DNA of 64,000 bases from Paenibacillus sp. MZ04-78.2 (GCF_024213375.1 NZ_JANAVJ010000001.1:186001-250000), one strand, 5' to 3'; positions 14,929 to 22,336 are shown, numbered from the stretch's first letter. The notes: generated from the sequence alone by a model not told the origin. Numbers and translations are program-made.

Positions 14929-14967
14929 CAACGCCCCCCGCTGTTCTACGGGAACTTGCTGTACCGG

Positions 14968-15144
14968 TTAATCCCAAGCTTTCGGCTTCGTATTCGGACG
15001 CTTCGTACGAAGCCTGTCCAGCAGAGGGCGCTTTTTTTTCGCTTCCATCAGCATCCGAATCTCTTCCATCAGCTTTCTTAGCCGCTCCTGATCTCCGTGG
15101 CGGTGTTCTTTCAACTCATCGTATAGATTGCTTCTCACATGCAT
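14968..15144 (-). CDS. Small helical protein, 58 residues, unknown
   Basis: Charged, mostly helical protein (NLYDELKEHRHGDQERLRKL) ending in a basic tail (KRPNTKPKAWD). AAGGAG lies four to five bases before the ATG, and that site overlaps the stop of the upstream WYL-like gene eight bases away, so the two form an operon. Function unknown. Confidence 0.55.
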   Translation of the reverse strand: MHVRSNLYDELKEHRHGDQERLRKLMEEIRMLMEAKKKRPLLDRLRTKRPNTKPKAWD

Positions 15145-15152
15145 CGCTCTCC

Positions 15153-15398
15153 TTAAGCCAATTCCTGCTGTCTCGCTGACGTTGACGTTGACGGCGTTCG
15201 TTTCGAGGATGGGACAGGCTGTACGGCCAATATGCGATCGATGGCAAAGCATCGGACCGCTCCGCGCTCCATACAATAAGCCCGAATGAAAGCAGGCTGT
15301 ACGGACCGAATAACGATCCTCCGCTTGCTGAATTGTCCGGAACGGTCCCCGTAAATGATCTCAACCATACACCCTGTGTACTTTTGCCATGGAAGCAC
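15153..15398 (-). CDS. Single-domain WYL-like small protein
   Basis: An 81-residue protein. The core VEIIYGDRSGQFSKRRIVIR with IRAYCMERGAVRCFAIDRIL reads like a free-standing WYL-type beta domain without the usual helix-turn-helix. WYL domains bind ligands in regulators and defence proteins; here no partner is visible apart from the 58-residue helical protein directly downstream. The GTG start is six bases after GAGGAGGGG, better than an internal ATG at 15368. A likely promoter is at 15445-15473. The C-terminus is Ser/Thr-rich. Confidence 0.6.
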   Translation of the reverse strand: MLPWQKYTGCMVEIIYGDRSGQFSKRRIVIRSVQPAFIRAYCMERGAVRCFAIDRILAVQPVPSSKRTPSTSTSARQQELA

Positions 15399-15444
15399 AC
15401 TTTTCCCCTCCTCGAAACAGGAACATTCGTTCTTCTATCTATAT

Positions 15445-15473
15445 TATATACCAAACATGCGTTCGCAATTCAA
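15445..15473 (-). promoter_or_regulatory. Possible promoter of the WYL-like gene pair
   Basis: Leftward TTGAAT, 17-base spacer, TATATA, about 50 bases before the GTG. Confidence 0.45.
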
Positions 15474-15512
15474 GTGGTGGAACATTCTTTTTTATAGCGT
15501 AAAATAAAGGAA

Positions 15513-15678
15513 ATGAACTTGACGAAACGGAAGCGATGAAAAAGGGATATGGCTGGAAGTGTTGGACATGTTCGGAAGAGATCCGGATGAAGAAATCGGG
15601 TTGGGCGGGCAGTTTATTTTTAGCAGAGGAACAAGCATTAACCTTGGGGTTGACTCGCATGTAAAAGGCACCCCATGA
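15513..15678 (+). pseudogene. Possible frameshifted small gene
   Basis: ATG 15513 opens MNLTKRKR then stops at TGA. One base out of phase the next frame reads DEKGIWLEVLDMFGRDPDEE and continues through GLGGQFIFSRG and SINLGVDSHVKGTP to a stop at 15676. Restoring one base at the CGATGA junction would join them into about 54 residues. The ribosome site is weak and the family unknown, so this is tentative. Confidence 0.28.
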
Positions 15679-15690
15679 CGGGATGCCTTT
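15666..15690 (-). terminator. Terminator of the frameshifted 66-residue gene
   Basis: AGGCATCCC / GGGGTGCCT stem followed by TTTTAC on the leftward strand, 13 bases after the natural stop at 15703. Confidence 0.65.
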
Positions 15691-15702
15691 GGATTGATCG
15701 GC

Positions 15703-15905
15703 CTAGCGGCGCTTGCCGCCTTTCCTGCTCCAATCGATGACGTTATCTTTAGGCTCTCTGCATTGATTTCTTCGTTGCGCAGCATCTGCGACAAGTCCTC
15801 GATCGTTTTGTCGAGCAGTTCGCCCTTATGCTTGGAAAACAGGCGCCGACGCTCCTTGAGCAAAGCATCGAGGATCAGCTTCTTTTGACGGTTACTGAAC
15901 AACAT
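15703..15905 (-). pseudogene. Small basic protein gene frameshifted at an (AG)3 tract
   Basis: The frame from ATG 15905 reads MLFSNRQKKLILDALLKERR and on to RNEEINAE (50 residues), then loses sense and runs through its own terminator. Removing one AG from AGAGAG at 15754-15759 restores PKDNVIDWSRKGGKRR and a stop at 15703, giving a sensible 66-residue helical protein ending just before the terminator. It is either a real slippage mutation, a phase-variable gene or a sequencing error. Family resembles small Bacillota coiled proteins of unknown role. Confidence 0.5.
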
Positions 15906-15970
15906 GTCGTTCGTTACCCCTGCCGTTTATTTTCGTATCGGGCTTTGCTTTTCCGGAACTCATGCGCGCC

Positions 15971-16360
15971 TTATCTCGTCGATTGAAAAAATTCGACCCA
16001 TTCACCATCCGGGCCATAAAAAAAGAAATAACGCGAGCCATTTGGCAGCATCGTAATCTCTTCATCGATCAAACGCACGTCGAGTTCTTTAATGCGGGCA
16101 AATTCTTCTTCAATGTCGTCCACCGTAAAAGCGATATGATGCACCTTGCCTTCCGCCGGAAGCCCGTCGTTGTAGCCTTGGATCAGTTCCAGCTCCGTTT
16201 CACCCGACTCGTTGAAACCGAGAAAAGCCAGCGTGACGACGCTGTTCGTATGTACGAGCTTATCCTTCAGTTCGAGGCCTACGACATCTTTGTAAAACTG
16301 CACCGATGTGTCGATATTCCGGACCATAATGCCCACGTGCTCTATTTTTTTGCGTGCCAT
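15971..16360 (-). CDS. VOC (glyoxalase-fold) family protein
   Basis: A 129-residue double betaalphabetabetabeta protein with the four metal ligand positions: H in IEHVGIMV, E in ETELELIQ, H in KVHHIAFTV, E in GEWVEFFQ. Glyoxalase I, methylmalonyl-CoA epimerase and dioxygenase-like members share this layout; the catalysed reaction cannot be fixed here. GGGAG lies eight bases before the ATG. It directly follows gerPE on the same strand orientation but is downstream of it by about 100 bases. Confidence 0.82.
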   Translation of the reverse strand: MARKKIEHVGIMVRNIDTSVQFYKDVVGLELKDKLVHTNSVVTLAFLGFNESGETELELIQGYNDGLPAEGKVHHIAFTVDDIEEEFARIKELDVRLIDEEITMLPNGSRYFFFYGPDGEWVEFFQSTR

Positions 16361-16465
16361 CGTTTTCGCTCCCTTATCCGTTCGTTTCCAGTAGAACAAA
16401 ATGATTATATCATAGAACGGAGACGGAAGCCCATCACAGACAGCTCAATCGAAGCTATTTCCACC

Positions 16466-16852
16466 TCATTTTGGAGGAAGTCCGCGCAGCAATTGACGGA
16501 TGTTTTTCACCCTGGTATCCGCACGAATCGATCGGACCGATCCGAACTGCACCATGGATGCCGTAGAAATGGAGATGACCCGGACGTTCCCTGCACAAAT
16601 TACCGGAGATGTGTTAGTCACTTCCATCTGCATTGCCGGCGTCTGGCGGGCCCAGGGAAGAGGGGCCGAATAGATGGGATAGGCGCTCAAATTCCCTTCA
16701 TCCCCGTAAAATACGGAAATCTCCCTTTGAACGGCATAAACGTAAGAGACCGGGGAAAAATTGTGCAAATCCCCTACAAAAATAGAAGAGCCAAAAATAA
16801 GACTGTCGACTTTCAAGCTTCGAACAACGGATGTGCGCGGAACGCAAGTCAT
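16466..16852 (-). CDS. gerPE: Spore germination protein GerPE
   Basis: A 128-residue protein with the gerP family opening (TSVVRSLKVDSLIFGSSIFV-type) and SYVYAVQREISVFYG. GerP proteins act in the spore coat to let germinants reach their receptors. The ATG overlaps the gerPD stop (ATGA). Last gene of the operon. Confidence 0.85.
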   Translation of the reverse strand: MTCVPRTSVVRSLKVDSLIFGSSIFVGDLHNFSPVSYVYAVQREISVFYGDEGNLSAYPIYSAPLPWARQTPAMQMEVTNTSPVICAGNVRVISISTASMVQFGSVRSIRADTRVKNIRQLLRGLPPK

Positions 16853-17034
16853 CTGCCGCCTCCGAGTGCAAGCGGTACGAGCGGGCCGATAATAAGCGAT
16901 TCCGGCGGCGTATCGAACACGCTGGACAAGCTGATCACCTCAGCGTCACCTATTAGGAATACCGACGAACTGGCAACGCCCACGATATGGATATTACCGA
17001 CACAAATCTCTTTATTCTCCACTTGCAGATTCAT
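16849..17034 (-). CDS. gerPD: Spore germination protein GerPD
   Basis: A 61-residue protein: LQVENKEICVGNIHIVGVAS then SSVFLIGDAEVISLSS, the GerPD/GerPB-type short beta pattern. It overlaps gerPC by 23 bases and gerPE by four, so translation is coupled. Coat-located in dormant spores of related species. Confidence 0.87.
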   Translation of the reverse strand: MNLQVENKEICVGNIHIVGVASSSVFLIGDAEVISLSSVFDTPPESLIIGPLVPLALGGGR

Positions 17035-17638
17035 TCGGAGTCCCTCCCTCCGTTTTTCGCTTTAAGAAATATTGATCAAGCCCAAGCCGAATATCCCGGA
17101 TCACTTTATCCGTAATGCCCTGTTCCTGCTCTGTCGTCAAGATCACTACGTTCGGGTCGATTCCATATTTTAAATAATAATCGATCCGCTGCCCGATCTG
17201 CCCCTCGAGATCGCCAATGATAGTTTCGGTCGCATTCTCATCCAGCTTCACTTGGTACTTCTCTTCCAGTTGCACCAATTCGGCGGGAGTCGATTGCCGC
17301 AAATAATCTGTCACCCGCTGTTGGATACGTGCAAATGACTCCGATCTGGCTTCATTGGTTCGAATCGTTTCACCTCCAACCTCCATATCCTGGACCGATT
17401 GTTCGCCGAGCCCGGCAGGCGAAATCCCCACATTGAGCGTTCCATCAAGCTTCTCTACTTTCAATTGATCGAATTTGTATTCAATTCGCTCAATCGTCAA
17501 TCCCCGCTGCTTTTTTAACGATTCGAGCTCTTTGGAAAGCGATTCGACCTTACTTTCCAAGGAACGGAGGCGACTCGTCTGCCACTTTAAATAATCGTTC
17601 AGCTTTTGAAAATACGATTCCGGGTAAGATGAATACAT
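17012..17638 (-). CDS. gerPC: Spore germination protein GerPC
   Basis: A 208-residue protein with an N-terminal coiled coil (about 20-45, RLRSLESKVESLSKELESL), a middle beta segment (IERIEYKFDQLKVEKLDGTL) and a helical C-terminal half (DKVIRDIRLGLDQYFLKR). This is the usual layout and length of GerPC. Third gene of the gerPABCDE operon. Confidence 0.88.
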   Translation of the reverse strand: MYSSYPESYFQKLNDYLKWQTSRLRSLESKVESLSKELESLKKQRGLTIERIEYKFDQLKVEKLDGTLNVGISPAGLGEQSVQDMEVGGETIRTNEARSESFARIQQRVTDYLRQSTPAELVQLEEKYQVKLDENATETIIGDLEGQIGQRIDYYLKYGIDPNVVILTTEQEQGITDKVIRDIRLGLDQYFLKRKTEGGTPNESASGE

Positions 17639-17653
17639 CCGTCATTCCTCCGT

Positions 17654-17905
17654 TTACCTGGAAGGTGCAGCCAGCGGCACCAAGGTTATAGGGGTAGGTT
17701 CTGCTATCATTCCCTGCGTCGTCGGTTGCGGAGTGACGGAAGGAAGGGTAAACTGAGGCGCAGGGCCGGTAAATCCACCGGTATTGTATAGATTAGCGAG
17801 TGCGCGTATCGTACCCGCAGTCCCGATCTGAAGCACGGAAGAGTTCGACACGGCGCCGATCTTGAAATTTTGAATGACGATGCTTTGGTGTATGATAAGC
17901 TGCAT
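17654..17905 (-). CDS. gerPB: Spore germination protein GerPB
   Basis: An 83-residue protein: QLIIHQSIVIQNFKIGAVSN, SSVLQIGTAG, then a Pro/Thr-rich tail. The N-terminal half is the conserved GerPB pattern. It lies six bases after gerPA. Confidence 0.87.
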   Translation of the reverse strand: MQLIIHQSIVIQNFKIGAVSNSSVLQIGTAGTIRALANLYNTGGFTGPAPQFTLPSVTPQPTTQGMIAEPTPITLVPLAAPSR

Positions 17906-17911
17906 GACGGT

Positions 17912-18148
17912 TTATATAACACCTGCCTTATCGGCGGAGACTACGTTAGAGTCAGCGACATCGTTATCGTAAGTATTGGTGGTACTGACCATATTGCAGA
18001 CCCGTAAATTATCTCCAGTATTGAAAGAACCTGCCCCGGAAAACGTTTTAGCCGTTACACTCGGAGCCAATTGAATCGAATCGCCTATATGCACGATGGA
18101 GCCTGTACCGATGTTCACAATTTTGATGGCACCCACGATGGCCGGCAT
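17912..18148 (-). CDS. gerPA: Spore germination protein GerPA
   Basis: A 78-residue protein starting MPAIVGAIKIVNIGTGSIVH, with HIGDSIQLAPS, SGAGSFNTGDN and the C-terminal TYDNDVADSN typical of GerPA/GerPF. The ATG at 18148 was chosen over an upstream in-frame start because it gives the family N-terminus. First gene of the operon; a sporulation-type -10 element lies 33 bases upstream. Confidence 0.88.
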   Translation of the reverse strand: MPAIVGAIKIVNIGTGSIVHIGDSIQLAPSVTAKTFSGAGSFNTGDNLRVCNMVSTTNTYDNDVADSNVVSADKAGVI

Positions 18149-18180
18149 GAGGCAGCACCCTAACTCAAGTGTTTTTATTG

Positions 18181-18190
18181 AAGTATATGA
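18181..18190 (-). promoter_or_regulatory. Sporulation-sigma -10-like element before gerPA
   Basis: TCATATACTT on the leftward strand resembles the CATA-type -10 of sigma-E/sigma-K promoters; an ACATACT segment 14 bases further upstream could be the -35. The same ten bases recur at 19104 before gerPF at nearly equal distance from the start. Confidence 0.5.
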
Positions 18191-18283
18191 TCCCAAAAGA
18201 AGAAGTATGTTTTAGAACAGCTTGAGAGGATTCATGGTTTGCGCATTGCGTTCATATATTGGAAGCAGTAAGGAGTGATAAAC

Positions 18284-18757
18284 ATGAGCGATTCCAAAAA
18301 TAATAACTCATTTTTCGATATGAATTGGAAACATTTCGAGCAACTTTTTAACGGAAAGCTACCGTATCCTGCCCCACCCTTAAGCGGCCAAAACGGAGAT
18401 ACCGTATCCTGGGTTGAAGGGTATATCAAAGACGTGCTGAACCAGGCATTGCCCAACGTCGAAGTTCAGGCGCTCAAGCATCATTTTCACTTTGAAATCT
18501 TCGACACACACAACAATATCATCGTCAAAATCCACATTCCCGACAAAGAACAAGCTCGCAAGATCCGACTAAAGCTGAATCCCTACCAAATTCGTCTAGA
18601 GGAACTTCCAGACGACAAAATCCAAGCGATTCGGCTGTCCACCCAAGTGGTGCCAAGCAGTTGCAAAGCGGTATATAAGAATGGCATTCTTCAGATTCAT
18701 ATACGCAAACAGCCCATCGACCACCCTTTTTTAAATGTCGATATCCGGTTCCCTTAG
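18284..18757 (+). CDS. Hsp20/alpha-crystallin-like protein, probable spore protein
   Basis: A 157-residue protein. The central part (FHFEIFDTHNNIIVKIHIPD, about 65-85) and the C-terminal ILQIHIRKQP resemble a divergent Hsp20 domain, like the coat-associated CotM/GerT group. It is divergent from gerPA and convergent with gerPF, so a coat or spore role is likely by context only. AAGGAG is eight bases before the ATG; a CATATATT element at 18252 could be a sporulation-type -10. Confidence 0.6.
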   Translation: MSDSKNNNSFFDMNWKHFEQLFNGKLPYPAPPLSGQNGDTVSWVEGYIKDVLNQALPNVEVQALKHHFHFEIFDTHNNIIVKIHIPDKEQARKIRLKLNPYQIRLEELPDDKIQAIRLSTQVVPSSCKAVYKNGILQIHIRKQPIDHPFLNVDIRFP

Positions 18758-18769
18758 CTTCATTTTCCG

Positions 18770-18809
18770 AAAAAATATCCCTTTCGGGTCGAATCGACCG
18801 AACGGGATC
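18770..18809 (-). terminator. Terminator of gerPF
   Basis: GATCCC-GTTCGG-TCGA pairs with TCGA-CCCGAA-GGGAT on the leftward strand, followed by ATTTTTT. Confidence 0.75.
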
Positions 18810-18854
18810 AATGGGTTTAGTCGTATATAGACTTCCAGTCTTTATGTAATTCGA

Positions 18855-19073
18855 TTAATTATTCGCCGCATTATTGGAATCGGCAATATCCGCATCAAAC
18901 GTATTCGTCGAGCTGACCACAGAAACATTCCCCATCCAATCTCCCGTATTACCGCCGCCTGCGCCAGAATATGATTTGGATGTACTTTTCGGATTCACCT
19001 GAAGCACATCGCCGAATATAACTTCTCCTTCAGCGCCGGTTATTTTAATTGGAGCCAAAATAATCGAAGGCAT
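18855..19073 (-). CDS. gerPF: Spore germination protein GerPF (GerPA/GerPF family)
   Basis: A 72-residue paralogue of GerPA: MPSIILAPIKITGAEGEV, FGDVLQV, SGAGGGNTGD and the ending TNTFDADIADSNN. In Bacillus gerPF closes the gerP operon; here it is a separate unit upstream with its own promoter-like element and terminator, on the far side of the Hsp20-like gene. GGAAGGGAGG precedes the start. Confidence 0.85.
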   Translation of the reverse strand: MPSIILAPIKITGAEGEVIFGDVLQVNPKSTSKSYSGAGGGNTGDWMGNVSVVSSTNTFDADIADSNNAANN

Positions 19074-19103
19074 AGAAGAGCCTCCCTTCCTGATCGTGTT
19101 CTA

Positions 19104-19113
19104 AAGTATATGA
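19104..19113 (-). promoter_or_regulatory. Sporulation-sigma -10-like element before gerPF
   Basis: TCATATACTT, identical to the element before gerPA, 31 bases from the gerPF start. Confidence 0.5.
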
Positions 19114-19207
19114 GGCTCCAGAGCAAAAATCTCCTCCAGAAACGAAAAAGAGTTTTGCTCTGACGGATCAAAGCAAAACTCTTTATGTAGAATACGACTA
19201 CTGGAAC

Positions 19208-19293
19208 TGCCGAAGACCGGACTCGAACCGGTACGGTAGTCACCTACCGCAGGATTTTAAGTCCTGTGCGTCTGCCGATTCCGCCACTCCGGC
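19208..19293 (-). tRNA. tRNA-Leu(TAA)
   Basis: 86-base class II tRNA: acceptor GCCGGAG with CTTCGGC, anticodon stem CAGGA/TCCTG with loop CTTAAAA giving TAA, long variable arm, T arm with GGTTCGAGTCC. CCA not encoded. Last of a three-tRNA operon. Confidence 0.92.
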
Positions 19294-19304
19294 GCAGTTC
19301 TGTT

Positions 19305-19381
19305 TGGTGGGCCCTGAGGGACTCGAACCCCCGACCAATCGGTTATGAGCCGACCGCTCTAACCAACTGAGCTAAGGGCCC
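19305..19381 (-). tRNA. tRNA with anticodon CAT (elongator Met or Ile2)
   Basis: 77 bases including encoded CCA. Acceptor GGGCCCT with AGGGCCC, anticodon loop CTCATAA. The 1-72 pair is normal, so it is not the initiator. Loop and D arm (AGTTGGTTAGAGC) resemble the Bacillus gene read as Ile2, where C34 is modified to lysidine; elongator Met is the alternative. Confidence 0.85.
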
Positions 19382-19390
19382 TTGAAACTT

Positions 19391-19467
<77 letters not shown>

Positions 19468-19506
19468 TCAGAAAATTTACACTGTATAACGACAGCGACA
19501 AATATA

Positions 19507-19536
19507 ACTATACACCAACTAAAACGTTGAAGTCAA
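19507..19536 (-). promoter_or_regulatory. Promoter of the fMet-CAT-Leu tRNA operon
   Basis: Leftward TTGACT, 18-base spacer, TATAGT, 39 bases before the fMet gene. The -35 lies ten bases beyond the stop of the 54-residue gene. Confidence 0.78.
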
Positions 19537-19545
19537 GTAAAAAAT

Positions 19546-19710
19546 TTAAACCGTGTAGCGGACACCAAAACGGCCTTTTTTGGAACGGAACACTTGGACT
19601 TCGCTGGGGCATTCGTAACCGTAAATCCACCAGTCCTCCTCCATCCGCTTGGCCAGACACCCCGCTTGAAACTTGCTGTCATATAATTTCACCCAATAGA
19701 CCCAGTTCAT
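19546..19710 (-). CDS. Small aromatic-rich protein, 54 residues, unknown
   Basis: Frame from ATG 19710 reads MNWVYWVKLYDSKFQAGCLA, then WWIYGYECPSEVQVF and ends FGVRYTV. It is unusually rich in Trp and Tyr, with two cysteines. GGAGTG lies nine bases before the ATG. Coding looks genuine because the composition and site are good, but no family is recognised. It sits directly upstream of the tRNA promoter. Confidence 0.6.
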   Translation of the reverse strand: MNWVYWVKLYDSKFQAGCLAKRMEEDWWIYGYECPSEVQVFRSKKGRFGVRYTV

Positions 19711-19763
19711 TTTATGTTCACTCCGCTTATCGAATGAAGATGAAGTATTGTTAGTATCTTAAC

Positions 19764-19797
19764 CCAAAAAAAGCTCCCTTATTTGCATAAGGAAGCT
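19764..19797 (-). terminator. Terminator of pgpA-like gene
   Basis: AGCTTCCTTAT / ATAAGGGAGCT stem, four-base loop, then seven T on the leftward strand. Confidence 0.82.
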
Positions 19798-19822
19798 GCT
19801 CCAATATATAACAAAATTTCAT

Positions 19823-20374
19823 TCAGCCCACGTTTTCTTCCGTCGCGGCAACATAAGCAGCGACATCGTCCCGTTCATCCGCATCCCGCTGCCGATGAGC
19901 TAGACGACTTGATGCCGATGCCGCAATACTGGCAACCAGATCATCCAGGAAGGTGTGCACTCCGTTTCCGTTCTTGGTATCCAGGCGCTTAATAATTCCG
20001 ACCTTTTGTTTATCCAAATGGCCAAATGTCGTAACCGCGATGCTTCCGTAACCGAACACTGACCCAAGAGCGAGCGTTTCATCACAGCCGAACAGCCCTT
20101 CATCGCTTTCGACAATCGATTGCAGCGGCTCGGATAACAGACCTTTTTCAGCCAATACGTCCAGCTCGATACCGACAAGAATCGCATGCTGAAGCTCCCG
20201 CTTCTGTAAAACCGCATGAACCGATTCAAGACAAGTCTCCAGCGTTAAATCAGGATGATAAGGAAGCTGCATTTCTCTGACGATCAATGCTATATCTTCC
20301 ATCGTTACGCCGCGTTCCTCCAGCTTTTGATATACCGCGGCTTTTATTTCTTTGCTGTGAACCTGACGTTTCAT
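19823..20374 (-). CDS. yutG: Phosphatidylglycerophosphatase A family protein (YutG-like)
   Basis: A 183-residue protein matching the soluble-looking YutG branch of the PgpA family: HSILVG-like LQHAILVGIELDVLAEKG, GCDETLALGSVFGYGSIAVT and LDTKNGNGVHTFLDDLVASI. The last two segments carry the conserved polar residues expected for phosphatase function in phospholipid synthesis. The start ATG is nine bases after AAGGAG; a 20-codon upstream extension was rejected. Single-gene unit with terminator. Confidence 0.78.
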   Translation of the reverse strand: MKRQVHSKEIKAAVYQKLEERGVTMEDIALIVREMQLPYHPDLTLETCLESVHAVLQKRELQHAILVGIELDVLAEKGLLSEPLQSIVESDEGLFGCDETLALGSVFGYGSIAVTTFGHLDKQKVGIIKRLDTKNGNGVHTFLDDLVASIAASASSRLAHRQRDADERDDVAAYVAATEENVG

Positions 20375-20453
20375 GAGAATCGCTCCTTTAATGAAAGTGC
20401 TATCATTATACCATGATCTATATTCGCATACCACGGGACAACTGGTGTTATTT

Positions 20454-20482
20454 GGGAAAAAGCCGACCCAAAGGCCGGCTTT
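20454..20482 (-). terminator. Terminator of the RND operon
   Basis: AGCCGGCC / GGTCGGCT stem, short loop, then TTTTTCCC on the leftward strand. Confidence 0.7.
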
Positions 20483-20505
20483 CGCTTGTTTGATACGACT
20501 ATGAA

Positions 20506-22305
20506 TTATGGCTTAAGCACTTTAAGCAGACGCTTGGACTTCTGATCGCCCGCAGTCGTAAACTGTTCGTAAATCTTAACCGTCAGCGGATAATCGAATT
20601 GATCCGTGCCGCCGTCAAAGGTGATATTGTTTTCACCGGTAGACAAACGGTTTAGCCCTGTGAATGCTCCACTGCCTGTTCCGACCAATTGATTCGAGGA
20701 GTTATACAGCTCGAACAGCAGTCCCGAGAAGCTCGGATCTACCTGAACTTGGTCATGACGTTTAATTTCCAGCCAGAACTTACCTTTGTACTGATAGGCC
20801 TTCTGTGCTATAGGATTAGAATTGAAGCTTGTACCAACTTGCCAGTTGTTCACTTTAAGCTCAAACGGATACAATGCAAACGTATCCTTGCTTTCCTCGG
20901 TTTGAACCGCCATGCTGTAAGCGCCAATCGTCGACTTGTACGGAGCGGCCGTCTTCGTATCTTGGACCTTCAAAGACAAGCCTTTCCCGGTTTCGGACAC
21001 TGGAATCGTATAGAAGTAGTTCACAGTGAGCGAAGAATTCGGAAGTACGTTCGGCGTCGTCATATTTTGACGGATGCCATTGTACTCATAACCGTCCGAG
21101 CTGACCAGATCGGTCGCAAACGCCGGAACAGCAAGCGGCCGTTCTGTCTTATTGGTGAGCTTGAATTTGGCCGAAACGGTTTTCGAGCCTTCATCCTTGT
21201 TGTCAAACATATGGAATTCGATAACAGAAACATCCATGTCCGGATGAATCAATCGGCTCCGTTTATCAAGCGACATTGGAGTACCAAGCTTGTAGGACAA
21301 GGCAGCGTCTCCGGTTTGCTGCGATGGCAGCAAAATGTTAAGACGGCCTACGTTAAACACCCCAGCAGCACCACCCGCGGCAGCGCCGGGGTTATCGCCT
21401 GCTCCTGCTCCTGCTCCTGCTCCTGCACCGATCCCTGCACTGCCAGCTCCGCCGGCAGCAAACTTCTCAGGAGTCAGAACATTTAAGCTGGACAAGATCG
21501 TATCTTGGTTCGTCGGAATGGCAAAGTGAATATATTTCTCTTCTTTCGCTTCCAGCGTAATGCTTCCCTGCTCTACCTTGCTGCCAGAAAATACTTTTCC
21601 CGTCGCTTTGCCGTCTATGACAAAAGCCGGAATCGTTTCGCGCTGGTTCGAAGGATTATAAGCGAGCAGTTGCACGACATAGACGGTACCTTTGTCTGTC
21701 GATTCCTTATTGATCGTCGTCGGCGTATATTGAATGGGCGAGATTAAAGATGGGATCGTAAAGGATTCGGACCACTTCTTCATCGCGCTCGGATCAGTAA
21801 TCGGCGTATCCCCACCCTTCCAAGGCTGCCCGGTGATCGGCGCAGCCACCAACAAGGTCTCCTTCTTCGGATAGATGTAATTATCGACATGGGTCCAATT
21901 CACTTGGGCCAGATTTACGGTATCGGTACGGTCGATTACGGTCATATAACTGAGTTCCGTGTTCGCTTTCGGTTGAATCGATTTGACATTTGAAGCGCTT
22001 GGCTGCAGTGTATATTCGACGCCTTCGCTCGTTTTCACCCGCAGCTCGTAATCCGGCACTCGTGTGGAACTGCTGCTGTTGTTCTTCATTCGAACGATGA
22101 CACCGAGACGGGTACCGTCCTGAATTCGTTCGTTCAATACGCCCTTGACTTCCACATCGAGAAGGTCCGTCAGTTTATAAGTAACGACAGCATGTGCTTC
22201 AGGCTCGCTTCCTGCCGGATTTGCTGCCAAAGCGGAATAGCCGGTACTCATGATTGAAGCGGTAATAACGACGGATGCTACGGTTTTTTTCAGCTTGTTG
22301 TTCAC
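20506..22305 (-). CDS. Secreted multi-module protein linked to RND pump
   Basis: A 599-residue exoprotein with a signal peptide (residues 1-28, ending SALAAN). It contains at least three beta-rich, Ig-like stretches: about 40-160, 190-280 and 350-465. Two share the pattern N-x-polar-RVP/AVP, then a DG/SEG-[YV]-[EY] turn, then L-P/Q-P-N-[ST]-x-[LT]. A Gly-Ala linker made by a hexanucleotide repeat lies near residue 300, and a C-terminal beta domain near 500-599. No catalytic motif, anchor or membrane helix is seen. It is the last gene of the operon after the adaptor (31 bases) and resembles the exoprotein at 27623. An accessory extracellular part or the exported substrate are both possible. 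Confidence 0.65.
   Translation of the reverse strand: MNNKLKKTVASVVITASIMSTGYSALAANPAGSEPEAHAVVTYKLTDLLDVEVKGVLNERIQDGTRLGVIVRMKNNSSSSTRVPDYELRVKTSEGVEYTLQPSASNVKSIQPKANTELSYMTVIDRTDTVNLAQVNWTHVDNYIYPKKETLLVAAPITGQPWKGGDTPITDPSAMKKWSESFTIPSLISPIQYTPTTINKESTDKGTVYVVQLLAYNPSNQRETIPAFVIDGKATGKVFSGSKVEQGSITLEAKEEKYIHFAIPTNQDTILSSLNVLTPEKFAAGGAGSAGIGAGAGAGAGAGDNPGAAAGGAAGVFNVGRLNILLPSQQTGDAALSYKLGTPMSLDKRSRLIHPDMDVSVIEFHMFDNKDEGSKTVSAKFKLTNKTERPLAVPAFATDLVSSDGYEYNGIRQNMTTPNVLPNSSLTVNYFYTIPVSETGKGLSLKVQDTKTAAPYKSTIGAYSMAVQTEESKDTFALYPFELKVNNWQVGTSFNSNPIAQKAYQYKGKFWLEIKRHDQVQVDPSFSGLLFELYNSSNQLVGTGSGAFTGLNRLSTGENNITFDGGTDQFDYPLTVKIYEQFTTAGDQKSKRLLKVLKP
21398..21427. repeat. Hexanucleotide repeat coding a Gly-Ala linker
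   Basis: Four and a half copies of GCTCCT (plus strand), giving alternating Gly-Ala in the exoprotein. In-frame expansion or contraction would change linker length only. Confidence 0.8.
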
Positions 22306-22336
22306 TTGATTTTCCTCCTGTCAGGTCCGCTGCGGG

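Noticed and set aside
15492-15702. Distal part of the leftward frame beyond 15703
   Set aside because: It passes through a terminator hairpin and reads as non-protein-like; it is explained by a two-base slip in the upstream gene.
20689-21486. Rightward frame opposite the 599-residue exoprotein
   Set aside because: Antisense shadow; contains poly-Cys-Ser translation of the hexanucleotide repeat.
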